64,000 nucleotides of DNA. Source: Amycolatopsis viridis. Its GTDB lineage: Bacteria > Actinomycetota > Actinomycetes > Mycobacteriales > Pseudonocardiaceae. A program made the position numbers and the translations under genes. The stretch covers positions 1,550,001 through 1,614,000 of the forward strand of contig NZ_JAANOU010000001.1 in the NCBI RefSeq assembly GCF_011758765.1. Reading direction: 5' to 3'. The notes below the pieces were generated by a model. The model was not told where the DNA came from. It searched no databases and saw only the letters and a list, made by a program, of their open reading frames with translations. Positions 45,161-53,144 of the stretch are shown here, piece after piece (within the stretch, counting starts at the first letter, position 1; each line of letters starts with the position of its first letter).

Positions 45161-45560
45161 GTTCGCCGCGGCGGTGCAGCTCGTCGAAGACCAGCGCGCC
45201 CGCCGCGGAGAGCCGGTCGCGGTCGCCCGGACCCAGCCAGGCCAGCTCCGCCACTTCCGCCGAGGCCACGAGGGTGCCGCGGTACTCGGCGGTGTAGCAG
45301 GCCATCCGCACCACCCCGGCCTGCCCGTGGGCCGGGGCCTCGACCGTGCCGAAGTGGTGGACGGTCGCCGGGTCGATCGACACCGACAGCTCCTCGGCGA
45401 CCTCGCGCGTCAGCGCCGCGAGGTCGCTCTCGCCCGGTTCGCGCTTGCCGCCCGGCAGGTACCACACCGTCTTGCCGTGCGAGCGCGCGGCGAGCACCCG
45501 CCCGGACTCCACCCGCACCCACGTCACCTTGTCGATCACCCGCCGGTCCCCGCCGGTCAT
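45150..45560 (-). CDS. NUDIX hydrolase
   Basis: A 136-residue pyrophosphohydrolase. The Nudix box is complete: GGKREPGESDLAALTREVAE followed by EL, matching G-x5-E-x7-REVxEEL. The protein cleaves a nucleoside diphosphate linked to another moiety; the true substrate is unknown. Its ATG overlaps the O-methyltransferase stop by four bases, so it is the last gene of the iron-box operon. Confidence 0.92.
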   Translation of the reverse strand: MTGGDRRVIDKVTWVRVESGRVLAARSHGKTVWYLPGGKREPGESDLAALTREVAEELSVSIDPATVHHFGTVEAPAHGQAGVVRMACYTAEYRGTLVASAEVAELAWLGPGDRDRLSAAGALVFDELHRRGELTG

Positions 45561-46213
45561 GCGGTCACCAGCGCGAGCGTGAACCCGTCGTAGCCCTTCA
45601 CACCCACGGTCTGCACCACGGTGGCCTCGACCCGCGGCTCGGCCGCGATCAGGTCGTGCATCTCCCGCGTCGCGACGATCGCGGGGTCGGTGCTGCCCGC
45701 GTCGGCGAGCGCGCCGCCGCGCACCACGTTGTCCACCACGATCACCGAACCCGGCCGCGACAACCGCAGTGCCCACCGGAAGTACTCCGGGTTGTTCGGC
45801 TTGTCGGCGTCGATGAAGACCAGGTCGAACGGGCCGTCGAGGGTGGGCAGCGTGTCCAGCGCCGCGCCGACCTTGACCTCGACGATCTCGCCGAAGCCGG
45901 CCGCGTCCAGGTTGTTGCTCGCCACCTCGGCGTGCTTCGGGTCGGCCTCCAGGGTCACCAGCCTGCCCTCCGGGGGCAGCGCCCGCGCCAGCCAGATCGT
46001 CGAGTAGCCGCCGAGCGTGCCGATCTCCAGGATCGACCGCGCGCCGTGCATCCGCGCCAGCAGGTGCAGCAGCTTGCCCTGCGCCGGGGACACCGCGATC
46101 TCCGGCAGCCCGGCATCGGCCGCGGCGGCCCTGGCGTCGTCCAGCACCGCGTCCGCGGCGATCAGCGTCCGGCCCACGTAGTCGTCGACCGCGCTCCACA
46201 CGTCCTGGCTCAC
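45557..46213 (-). CDS. Class I SAM-dependent O-methyltransferase
   Basis: A 218-residue methyltransferase of the catechol/caffeoyl-CoA type (family 3). Motif I is ILEIGTLGGYSTIWLARALP at about 65, then VTLEADPKHAEVASNNLDAA. The metal-binding motif is FDLVFIDADKPNNPEYFRWA, and VIVVDNVVRGGALAD follows. Such enzymes methylate catechols with Mg. A catechol substrate would fit iron-chelating chemistry, given the adjacent siderophore-type ATPase, but this is inference. The GTG at 46213 is the only start consistent with the fold; no strong ribosome site is visible. Confidence 0.9.
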   Translation of the reverse strand: MSQDVWSAVDDYVGRTLIAADAVLDDARAAAADAGLPEIAVSPAQGKLLHLLARMHGARSILEIGTLGGYSTIWLARALPPEGRLVTLEADPKHAEVASNNLDAAGFGEIVEVKVGAALDTLPTLDGPFDLVFIDADKPNNPEYFRWALRLSRPGSVIVVDNVVRGGALADAGSTDPAIVATREMHDLIAAEPRVEATVVQTVGVKGYDGFTLALVTA

Positions 46214-46224
46214 AGGAGCCGAAA

Positions 46225-47046
46225 CTACCGGCGCGCCTTCGGGATCACCAGCGGAGTGCCCGTCTCCGGGTCGGGGATCACCGAGCACGGCAGGTCGAAG
46301 ATCTCCTCGACGCACTCGGCGGTCACCACCTCCGCCGGCGTGCCGGTCGCCACCACCGCGCCGTCGCGCATGGCGATCAGGTGGGTGGCGTAGCGCGCCG
46401 CCTGGTTGAGGTCGTGCAGCACGGCGACCAGGGTGCGGCCCTGCTCGGCGTGCAGCTGCGCGCACAGGTCGAGGATGTCCATCTGGTGCGCGATGTCCAG
46501 GAACGTGGTCGGCTCGTCGAGCAGCAGCAGCTCCGTCTCCTGCGCCAGGGCCATCGCCAGCCACACCCGCTGCCGCTGCCCGCCGGACAGCTCGTCGACC
46601 ATCCGGTCGGCCAGGCCGGACACCCCGGTCGCGGCCATCGACCGCTCGACGACCTCGGCGTCCTGGCGCGACCACTGGCGCAGCAGCCGCTGGTGCGGAT
46701 ACCGGCCGCGGGAGACCAGGTCGGCGACCGTGATGCCGTCCGGTGCGATCGAGCTCTGCGGCAGCAGCCCGAGCTTGCGCGCGACCTGCTTGGCCGGCAA
46801 CGACGTGATGACCTCGCCGTCCAGGTAGACCATGCCGCGCCGCGGTTTGAGCAGCCGGCTCAGCGCCCGCAGCACCGTGGACTTGCCACACGCGTTCGGG
46901 CCGACGATCACCGTGAACGAATGGTCCGGGATGGTGACCGACAGACCCTCGGCGACCACGCGTCCGTCGTATCCCAGCGTCAGGCCGTCACCGCGCAGCC
47001 GGGTGCTGGTGATCGGCTCGGCGGCGAGATCCACGGTCTGGGCCAT
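46225..47046 (-). CDS. Iron-siderophore ABC transporter ATP-binding protein
   Basis: A 273-residue ATPase of the FecE/FepC group. Walker A is VGPNACGKSTVLRALSRLLK, the signature is LSGGQRQRVWLAMALAQE, Walker B is LLLLDEPTTFLDIAH, and the switch His is VLHDLN. It powers uptake of Fe(III)-siderophore or heme-like complexes. No permease or binding protein is next to it, so it pairs with components encoded elsewhere. An iron box two bases before the ATG implies repression by an IdeR/DtxR protein. Confidence 0.95.
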   Translation of the reverse strand: MAQTVDLAAEPITSTRLRGDGLTLGYDGRVVAEGLSVTIPDHSFTVIVGPNACGKSTVLRALSRLLKPRRGMVYLDGEVITSLPAKQVARKLGLLPQSSIAPDGITVADLVSRGRYPHQRLLRQWSRQDAEVVERSMAATGVSGLADRMVDELSGGQRQRVWLAMALAQETELLLLDEPTTFLDIAHQMDILDLCAQLHAEQGRTLVAVLHDLNQAARYATHLIAMRDGAVVATGTPAEVVTAECVEEIFDLPCSVIPDPETGTPLVIPKARR

Positions 47047-47048
47047 GG

Positions 47049-47063
47049 AGGTTAGGCTAACCT
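47049..47063. promoter_or_regulatory. IdeR/DtxR iron box
   Basis: AGGTTAGGCTAACCT is a perfect palindrome that matches the core of the consensus iron box TTAGGTTAGGCTAACCTAA. It ends two bases before the ABC ATPase start codon on the minus strand. There is no Shine-Dalgarno sequence between them, and TAGCCT within the box could be a -10, which suggests a leaderless transcript starting at the ATG. Confidence 0.9.
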
Positions 47064-47105
47064 ACCGAGCTGGCGAACGGTACGGACCGCGCCTACCTTG
47101 GCAGG

Positions 47106-48110
47106 GTGTTCGACGTCACGGATCTGACTCGCGTCGCGCCGGTGCTCGACTCGCGCGCCGTCACGTTCGAAAACCCCGCCGGCGAACGGGGCGCGGGTGG
47201 CCGGGCCGGCGGCGGACGCAAGGGTGCCCCCAGCCGGGTGATCGAGGGCGGTGAGCGCGTCACCCTGGCGGACCTCGCCGGCCCGGGCACCATCCGGCAC
47301 ATCTGGATGACGTTCCCGCCGGACCGGCCGGCCCGGATGCGCGCCGTGTACCTCGAGATCCGCTACGGCGGCCTGTCGTATCCCAGTGTTTCGGTGCCCT
47401 GCGTGGACTTCTTCGGTTCGCCGCACGGCCGCCCGGTCGCCTACGCCAGCGCGCTGACCAGCATGCCGGAAGCCCGCGGGTTCAACAGCTACCTCCCGAT
47501 GGCCTTCGGCGAGCGCATCCGCGTCGACCTGGTCAACGGCAACCCGGACCCGATCGTCCTGTACTTCCAGATCGACTACACGCTCGGCGAATCCGCGTCC
47601 GGGCGCCTGCACGTCAGCTTCCGCCGGGAGAACCCGACGGTGGCGAAACGGGATTTCGTGGTGACCGAGGGTCTGCACGGCCCCGGCCGGTTCCTCGGCT
47701 GGGTGGGCGGCGTGCGGCCCATCGACGGCGGCCAGTGGTATGGCGAGGGCGAGGTGAAGGTCTACCGCGACGGTGATCGGGAGCTCCCCACGATCTGCGG
47801 GACCGGACTGGAGGACTACGTCGGATCGGCCTGGGGGATGGGACCGCACGCGGGGTTGTACTCGGGTGCACCGCTGGAGGTGCCCGGCCGCGGACCGATC
47901 CCCAAGTTCGTCGGGTTCTACCGCTGGCACGTGCTCGACCCGATCATGTTCAGCACCGACCTGCGGGTCACGCTGCAACAGATCGGCGCCGACCGGGGCG
48001 GGCTCGTCGAGCGGGTCGACGACTACTGCGCAGCCGCGTTCACCGTGTGCGAGAACGCCCAGCCGGTGCCGCCGGTGGACGTCGCCGCGGTCATCGCGGA
48101 TCTGGAGTGA
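47106..48110 (+). CDS. DUF2961 / GH172-like protein
   Basis: A 334-residue DUF2961 protein, now grouped with glycoside hydrolase family 172 (D-fructofuranosidase and D-arabinofuranosidase activities have been shown for members). Conserved blocks are GPGTIRHIWMTFP, PCVDFFGSPHG, NSYLPMAFGERIRVDLVNG, LYFQIDYTLG and CGTGLEDYVGSAWG. The last holds a Glu typical of the active site. No signal peptide is seen, so it may act in the cytoplasm. In this lineage, D-arabinan of the cell wall is a possible substrate. The start is a GTG 43 bases past the iron box. Confidence 0.82.
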   Translation: MFDVTDLTRVAPVLDSRAVTFENPAGERGAGGRAGGGRKGAPSRVIEGGERVTLADLAGPGTIRHIWMTFPPDRPARMRAVYLEIRYGGLSYPSVSVPCVDFFGSPHGRPVAYASALTSMPEARGFNSYLPMAFGERIRVDLVNGNPDPIVLYFQIDYTLGESASGRLHVSFRRENPTVAKRDFVVTEGLHGPGRFLGWVGGVRPIDGGQWYGEGEVKVYRDGDRELPTICGTGLEDYVGSAWGMGPHAGLYSGAPLEVPGRGPIPKFVGFYRWHVLDPIMFSTDLRVTLQQIGADRGGLVERVDDYCAAAFTVCENAQPVPPVDVAAVIADLE

Positions 48111-48111
48111 C

Positions 48112-48312
48112 CTACCGGGACTGTTCGCCGACCACCACGACCGCGTCGCGCAGCGCCGCGCGCAGCCGGCCGACGTCGAGCGGTTCGAGCACCGCGGCTT
48201 CGCCCGGCGGTGCCACCAGGACCACCCGGCCGCTGCTCACCAACACCGTCAGGTCCCGCCGGCGCCCGGCCAGGTCCCGGCAGCTGATCGACCATTCGTC
48301 TGGAGCCGCCAC
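48112..48312 (-). CDS. Conserved hypothetical protein (66 aa)
   Basis: A 66-residue protein with a GTG start behind GAAGGAAGG. It has one predicted beta-rich core (TVLVSSGRVVLVAPPGEAAV, LEPLDVGRLRAALRDAVV). It ends one base from the DUF2961 stop. No cysteine pair and no membrane segment are present. I recognise no defined family. The good ribosome site and the convergent packing support it as a real gene. Confidence 0.65.
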   Translation of the reverse strand: MAAPDEWSISCRDLAGRRRDLTVLVSSGRVVLVAPPGEAAVLEPLDVGRLRAALRDAVVVVGEQSR

Positions 48313-48443
48313 GTCCGTCGCCTTCCTTCGGTGGGGGTGCGGATGATGAAGGGACGACCCCGGGAGCGGCGTGTGACGCGGTGGCGCGGAAAAAATGTCC
48401 GCAGTAACGTCAGGTGACTTGGTTCACTCTGTTGGGAGGGCAC

Positions 48444-49664
48444 ATGTCCGAGCCGAAGCGGATCGTGATCGTCGGGGCCGGTCTCGCCGGTGCTTCGGCC
48501 GCGGCCGCGCTGCGGGACAACGGCTACGACGGCGAAATCGCCGTTCTCGGCGCCGAGGCCCACCGGCCCTACGAGTTGCCGCCGCTGTCGAAGCGGATCC
48601 TGCTGGGCCAGTCGGACGAGCCGGACTGGGTGCGGGACGCGGACTTCTACTCCGGGCACGACATCGACCTGCGGCTGGGCACTGGCGCGACCCGCGTGGA
48701 GCTGGGCGCGCGGGTGGTGCAGGACGCGCGCGGCGGGCGGCACTCCTACGACCGGTTGCTGCTGGCGACCGGCTCGCAGCCGCGGACCCTGCCCGTGCGC
48801 GGGGTGGACCTGCCGGGCGTGTACTCGCTGCGCACCCTCGACGACGCGCTCGCGCTGCGGTCGGCGTTCGCGGGTTCCCCACGGGTGGTCGTGGTCGGCA
48901 CGGGCTGGATCGGGACGGAGGCCGCGGCCGCGGCCCGGCAGCAGGGCGCCGAGGTGACGATGGTCGACGTGCTGCCCGGCCCGCTGTGGGTTCTCGGGCC
49001 GGAGATCAGCGAGGTGTTCGCCGGCCTGCACACCGAGCACGGCGTGCAATGGCGGCTGGGCAGCGGGATCACCGAGCTGACCGGCGGCCCGAGCGGGGTG
49101 ACCGGGGTGCGGCTGGCCGACGGGAGCGAACTGCCCGCCGACGTGGTGCTGGTCGCCGTCGGCGCGGTGCCGCGCGTCGATCTCGCGCACGCCGCCGGAC
49201 TCGAACTGGCCGACGAGGGCGGGGTCGCGGTCGACGCGTCGCTGCGCACGTCGGCGCCCGACGTGTACGCGGCCGGGGACATCGCGGCGCAGTGGCACCC
49301 CCGTTACGGGCGCCGCGTCCGCGTCGAGCACTGGGCGAACGCGAAGAACCAGGGCGCGCACGTGGCGGCGAACCTGGCCGGCGGGCAGGAGCCGTACACG
49401 CGCTCCCCGTACTTCTTCACCGACCAGTACGACCTTGGCTGCGAGTACCGCGGGCTGGCGGACCCGTCGCGCGACGAGCTGGTGGTCCGCGGTGACCTGG
49501 GCAAGCGTGAGTTCACCGCGTTCTGGTTGCGCGAGGGCCAGGTCACGGCGGCGATGAACGTGAACATGTGGGACGACGGCGACGCGCTGCAGGCTCTGGT
49601 CGACGGCGAAGCGAAGGTGACCCCGGAGCAGTTGCGCAATTCCGACCTCGCCGCGCTGCCCTGA
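48444..49664 (+). CDS. Ferredoxin reductase-like FAD/NAD(P) oxidoreductase
   Basis: A 406-residue flavoprotein of the ThcD/BphA4-type ferredoxin reductase group. The FAD motif is IVIVGAGLAGASAAAALRDN, then RPYELPPLSKRILLG, the NAD motif VVVVGTGWIGTEAAAAARQQ, and the second FAD motif YAAGDIAAQW. A reductase C-terminal domain follows, with YFFTDQYDLGCEYRGLA. It usually passes electrons to a ferredoxin for a P450 or ring hydroxylase, but none is adjacent. GGGAGG precedes the ATG at 48444. A repeat array starts eight bases after its stop. Confidence 0.92.
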   Translation: MSEPKRIVIVGAGLAGASAAAALRDNGYDGEIAVLGAEAHRPYELPPLSKRILLGQSDEPDWVRDADFYSGHDIDLRLGTGATRVELGARVVQDARGGRHSYDRLLLATGSQPRTLPVRGVDLPGVYSLRTLDDALALRSAFAGSPRVVVVGTGWIGTEAAAAARQQGAEVTMVDVLPGPLWVLGPEISEVFAGLHTEHGVQWRLGSGITELTGGPSGVTGVRLADGSELPADVVLVAVGAVPRVDLAHAAGLELADEGGVAVDASLRTSAPDVYAAGDIAAQWHPRYGRRVRVEHWANAKNQGAHVAANLAGGQEPYTRSPYFFTDQYDLGCEYRGLADPSRDELVVRGDLGKREFTAFWLREGQVTAAMNVNMWDDGDALQALVDGEAKVTPEQLRNSDLAALP

Positions 49665-49671
49665 CCCTCCG

Positions 49672-49895
49672 AGCGGCCAACACGCCGCCCGGTGCGGCGA
49701 ACACGCCACCCCCAGCGGCCAACACGCCACCCCCAGCGGCCAACACGCCACCCCCAGCGGCCAACACGCCGCCCGGTGCGGCGAACACGCCGCGCGGAGC
49801 GGCGAACACGCGGTGGTGGCGTGTTGGCCGCTCCGGGCGCTGTGTTTGCTGTTGCGGGCGCTGAGTTTGCTGGTCCGGGCGTCGTGTTGGGCATC
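49672..49895. repeat. Array of 21-bp repeats with orientation switch
   Basis: Units of 21 bp with the core AGCGGCCAACACGCC repeat head to tail from 49672, six full units and a seventh partial one ending about 49811. Variants differ at the 3' end (ACCCCC or GCCCGG or GCGCGG). At 49812 the array flips and four inverted units follow to about 49895, with core GTGTTGGCCGCT at first and then weaker copies (GTGTTTGCTG, GAGTTTGCTG, GTGTTGGGC). The two halves can pair as one long hairpin. It fills the 321-bp gap after the flavoprotein gene; 49896-49985 has only the next gene's leader. Confidence 0.9.
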
Positions 49896-49985
49896 CGGGG
49901 ACGGGAGCGGTCCGCGCCGTGCCACCTGCTCGGCTGAAACGCGCTCGCGTACCACCCGTTTGGACCAATCTGCCCCTACCCTCTT

Positions 49986-50903
49986 GTGGTGACACACGGA
50001 GCGGCCAGGCGGGGCCGCGTCGCCAGTTGCCCGGATCCGGCGGCCGGTCCGGTGGCCGCGTTCGCCCATCGGCTGTGGACCCTCAAGCGCGCCGCCGGGG
50101 ACCCCTCCTACGACCGGATGCGCACCGAACTGGGCGCGCTCGCGTCGAAGTCGGCGCTGTCGGCGGCCGCGCGCGGTCAGCGCCTGCCGTCGTGGGACAC
50201 GACATGGGAGTTCGTGCGCGTCCTCGCGGTCGGCGTCCTCGGCGAACCCGAGGACGAGACCCGGGCCTGCTGGCGCGCCGCCTGGGAGCGGGCCCGGGAC
50301 GGCGGGACGGCACCGGCTCCGGCGCCGCGGAGCGGGGGACGGGTGGTGGTGCTCGCCGCGGCGGTGGCCGTCGTTCTCGCGCTCGGCGTGGTCACGGCCG
50401 TCACCATGCTCCGCACGACCGAGCCGTCGGCCACCCCGCCCGCCCCGGCCGGGCCTGCCACGACGGTGCCTGCCACGGCCGGGCCCGCCACGACGGGGTC
50501 CGCTGTGGCCGACGTGCCGCCGCCGGCGCTCGCCCTGGCGCCGCTGGTGCCCGGGGACGCGTCGGAGTTCGGCGGCGACGTCACCGTGCCCGACGGCACG
50601 CAGGTGCCCACCGGTGGGCGGTTCGTCAAGACCTGGGAGTTGCGCAACACGGGCACCGTCCCGTGGGTGGACCGGTCGCTGCGCCGCGAGGGCGCTTTCG
50701 GTCCGGGCGACGGTTGCCGGACCCCTGCCGAGGTGCCCGTGCCGGAGACGCGGCCCGGCCAGGTCGTGCGGGTCTCGGTGGAGGTGCGCGCGCCGGCGGA
50801 GCCCGGGTACTGCCAGGTGTACTTCAAGATGGTCGACCGGGCCGGCCACGTGGTCCTGCCCGGCACCCGGGCGGTCTACTTCTTCGTCCAGGTGACCGGC
50901 TGA
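49986..50903 (+). CDS. Membrane protein with N-terminal HTH-like region and NBR1-type Ig domain
   Basis: About 305 residues in three parts. Residues 15-95 form a helical region resembling an actinobacterial XRE-like fold (FAHRLWTLKRAAGDPSYDRM, ELGALASKSALSAAARGQRL, WDTTWEFVRVLAVGVLGEPE). A membrane helix follows at about 120-140 (VVVLAAAVAVVLALGVVTAV). A Thr/Pro/Ala linker leads to a C-terminal NBR1 (FW) Ig-like domain (FVKTWELRNTGTVPWVDRSL, ending VYFKMVDRAGHVVLPGTRAV). The Ig part should face outside. Two adjacent GTG codons at 49986 and 49989 could start it. Its function is unknown. Confidence 0.75.
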   Translation: MVTHGAARRGRVASCPDPAAGPVAAFAHRLWTLKRAAGDPSYDRMRTELGALASKSALSAAARGQRLPSWDTTWEFVRVLAVGVLGEPEDETRACWRAAWERARDGGTAPAPAPRSGGRVVVLAAAVAVVLALGVVTAVTMLRTTEPSATPPAPAGPATTVPATAGPATTGSAVADVPPPALALAPLVPGDASEFGGDVTVPDGTQVPTGGRFVKTWELRNTGTVPWVDRSLRREGAFGPGDGCRTPAEVPVPETRPGQVVRVSVEVRAPAEPGYCQVYFKMVDRAGHVVLPGTRAVYFFVQVTG

Positions 50904-51056
50904 TTCGGCTACCCGATCCGGTGGTCAAAGCGCTGAACTGCGCGAACATTGGTATTTGGCCGCCGGACAAGCCGTGGCCGACCGCGAGCTTCCGCACAGT
51001 GGTTCAGACCTCTTAGCGTCGTCGGCACCAGCTCGATCCGGCGAAGGAGATCCCCG

Positions 51057-51443
51057 ATGCGGAACCCGATCAGAACCCTGGCGGCCGCGCTGCCCCTCGC
51101 GGTGGCCCTCCCGCTGCTCGCAACGCCCGCTGCGTCGGCCGTCGCCAACGTGTGCGTCGGCGGCCCGCTCATGGGTGGCCAGACGACCACCATCGGACTG
51201 GCTGCCGACCAGGCCATCAACATCAACGTGCACAACCACGACTGGCGCGGTCTGGCGCTCGTCATCCGTGACGTGCGGTGGGGCAACCAGCTGTGGAAGG
51301 GCATCGTCGCGCCCGGCGGCGACCAGAACGTGCGCACCGACGTCTTCGGTGAGCCGCCGATCGGCTACGAGATCGCGTTCGAGGTGACCTCGAACCTCAG
51401 CAACAACTACACCTTCGCCATCTCTTCGACCCGCTGCTACTGA
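51057..51443 (+). CDS. Small secreted protein 1
   Basis: A 128-residue protein with a typical signal peptide (RTLAAALPLAVALPLLATPA, cleavage probably after ASA-V). The mature part, about 100 residues, is a beta-rich domain with two cysteines (VCVGG near the N-terminus and TRCY at the end), likely forming one disulfide. GAAGGAGA precedes the ATG. It belongs to no family I recognise. It is 12 bases from a second secreted protein and probably cotranscribed with it. Confidence 0.75.
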   Translation: MRNPIRTLAAALPLAVALPLLATPAASAVANVCVGGPLMGGQTTTIGLAADQAININVHNHDWRGLALVIRDVRWGNQLWKGIVAPGGDQNVRTDVFGEPPIGYEIAFEVTSNLSNNYTFAISSTRCY

Positions 51444-51454
51444 GAGGACCCGAC

Positions 51455-51790
51455 ATGCGCACCCTCCTGCTCGCGGCCATCGCCGCCACCGCCGCCGCGA
51501 CCGCCGCCGCACTGCCCGCCGCGGCCGCGGCCAGCCCCGCCTCGGCGGCGCCCGTCGCAGCCGGCAAGGACATCATCACCACCTGCGGCCCGGGCTACTC
51601 GGGCTACATCCGCCGCCCCGCCAAGGACGCGTTGTGCCTGCGTCCCGGCACCCGCAACTGGAACAGCTTCCAGGCGTTCGAGTGCCGCGGGAACCTCACC
51701 GTCTACTTCGCCAACGGCAAGCAGGTCGAGTGCGGTGCGGGGATCGACTTCGACTTCAACGGCGGGGTCGTCAAGACCGTGGCCCGCTGA
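51455..51790 (+). CDS. Small secreted protein 2
   Basis: A 111-residue protein. The signal peptide is Ala-rich (LLLAAIAATAAATAAALPAA) with cleavage likely near SAAPVA. The mature part of about 75 residues contains four cysteines (ITTCGPGYSG, ALCLRPGT, AFECRGN, QVECGAG) that could make two disulfides. There is no recognised family. It starts 12 bases after the first secreted protein. Its stop overlaps the convergent MFS gene by 20 bases. Confidence 0.72.
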   Translation: MRTLLLAAIAATAAATAAALPAAAAASPASAAPVAAGKDIITTCGPGYSGYIRRPAKDALCLRPGTRNWNSFQAFECRGNLTVYFANGKQVECGAGIDFDFNGGVVKTVAR

Positions 51791-53033
51791 GCGCTCCGGC
51801 CCCCGGGGCGACCCGGGGGCCGGGCGGCCGGGTCAGCGTCGCGAACACCAGCAGCGCCACCACCGCGAACGCGGCCATCACCAGCCCCATCGGCACGGCG
51901 CTCGCCGCGCCCCCGATGCTCACCAGCGGCGTCGCGAGGCCGCCCACCACGAACTGCATCACCCCGAGCAGCGCCGACGCCGCCCCGGCGTTGTGCGGGT
52001 GCTCGGCCAGCGCGAGCGACGACGCGTTCGGCATCACCAGCCCGATGCTGGACACCATCACCAGCAGCGGGACCAGCAGCACCCCCAGCGGCAGGCCGGT
52101 CAGCGCGGCCACGAGCACCCCGGCGCCGCCCACGGCCGAGGCGCACAGCCCCACCGTCAGCAGCGTCCGCTCCCGGAACCGGCCCACGATCCGCCCGTTG
52201 ACCTGTCCGGCGATCACGATGCCCAGCCCGTTGGCACCGAAGACCAGGCTGTACTCCTGCGGGCTCAGCCCGTAGACCTCCTGCAGCACGAACGACGACG
52301 CCGAGATGTAGGCGAACAGCCCGGCGAACATCAGCCCGGCCGACAGCGCGTACCCGATGAACGACCGGTCCCGCAGCAGCCGCGCGTATCCCCGCAGCGT
52401 CCCGCCGAGGCGGGCTGGGCGCCGGCGCTCCGCGGGCAGCGTCTCGGGCAGTGCCAGCGCGGCGGCGAGCAGCAGGGCGGCGCCGAACAGGGTCAGCACC
52501 ACGAACACCCCGCGCCACGACGTCAACCGCAGCACCTGCCCGCCGATCACCGGCGCCAGGATCGGCGCCAGTCCGCTGACCAGCATCAACATCGAGAAGA
52601 ACTTCGTCATCGCGGTGCCGGCGAACAGGTCGCGCACGCAGGCCCGCGCGATCACCATCCCGGCCGCGGCACCCAGCGCCTGCACCGCGCGCCCGGCGAT
52701 CAGCAGCTCGGCCGACGGGCTCAGCGCGCACAGCACCGACGCGACCGCGTACAGCGCGAGTCCGGCCAGCAGCGGGCGGCGGCGGCCGAGCGAGTCCGAC
52801 AGCGGTCCGGCGACCAGCTGCCCGATCGCCAGGCCGATGATGAACGCGGTCAGCGTGAGTTGCAGGGTCGGTGCGGAACTGTGCAGGTCGTCCGCCATCC
52901 GGGGGAGGGCGGGCAGGTACATGTCGATCGACAGGGGCGCGAACGCGGACAGGCCGCCGAGGATGAGCGCGTAGCGCAGGGTGCCCGGGGTCCGCCCCAC
53001 CTTCGCCGGTGCCGTGACCGCTGCCGTGCTCAA
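51771..53033 (-). CDS. Bcr/CflA family MFS drug exporter
   Basis: A 420-residue transporter with about 12 membrane helices. The signature of the Bcr/CflA drug:proton antiporters is visible: FAPLSIDMYLPALPRMADDL, LTLTAFIIGLAIGQLVAGPL and SDSLGRRRPLL in the loop between helices 2 and 3. It should export small hydrophobic drugs. The TTG at 53033 is preferred because GGAGG lies four bases before it; longer in-frame GTG or ATG starts add a low-complexity leader. No regulator is certain, although a MerR fusion gene lies upstream on the same strand. Confidence 0.85.
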   Translation of the reverse strand: MSTAAVTAPAKVGRTPGTLRYALILGGLSAFAPLSIDMYLPALPRMADDLHSSAPTLQLTLTAFIIGLAIGQLVAGPLSDSLGRRRPLLAGLALYAVASVLCALSPSAELLIAGRAVQALGAAAGMVIARACVRDLFAGTAMTKFFSMLMLVSGLAPILAPVIGGQVLRLTSWRGVFVVLTLFGAALLLAAALALPETLPAERRRPARLGGTLRGYARLLRDRSFIGYALSAGLMFAGLFAYISASSFVLQEVYGLSPQEYSLVFGANGLGIVIAGQVNGRIVGRFRERTLLTVGLCASAVGGAGVLVAALTGLPLGVLLVPLLVMVSSIGLVMPNASSLALAEHPHNAGAASALLGVMQFVVGGLATPLVSIGGAASAVPMGLVMAAFAVVALLVFATLTRPPGPRVAPGAGALSGPRS

Positions 53034-53144
53034 TGCGCCTCCACTCGACGAGATCAACCCGGCAACTCGAACACCGTCCCGGCCGCCGGAATTCCCCCGT
53101 GTGGCCGCGACCACCCGGAAAGTCCACACTGGACGGTGACGCGA

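Noticed and set aside
49672..49864. Coding gene with 7-residue repeats (AANTPP-type)
   Set aside because: It has no start codon with a ribosome site of its own, it overlaps the end of a confident gene, and the array switches orientation.
49672..49895. CRISPR array
   Set aside because: The 21-bp units are directly adjacent with no unique spacers, and no cas genes are near.
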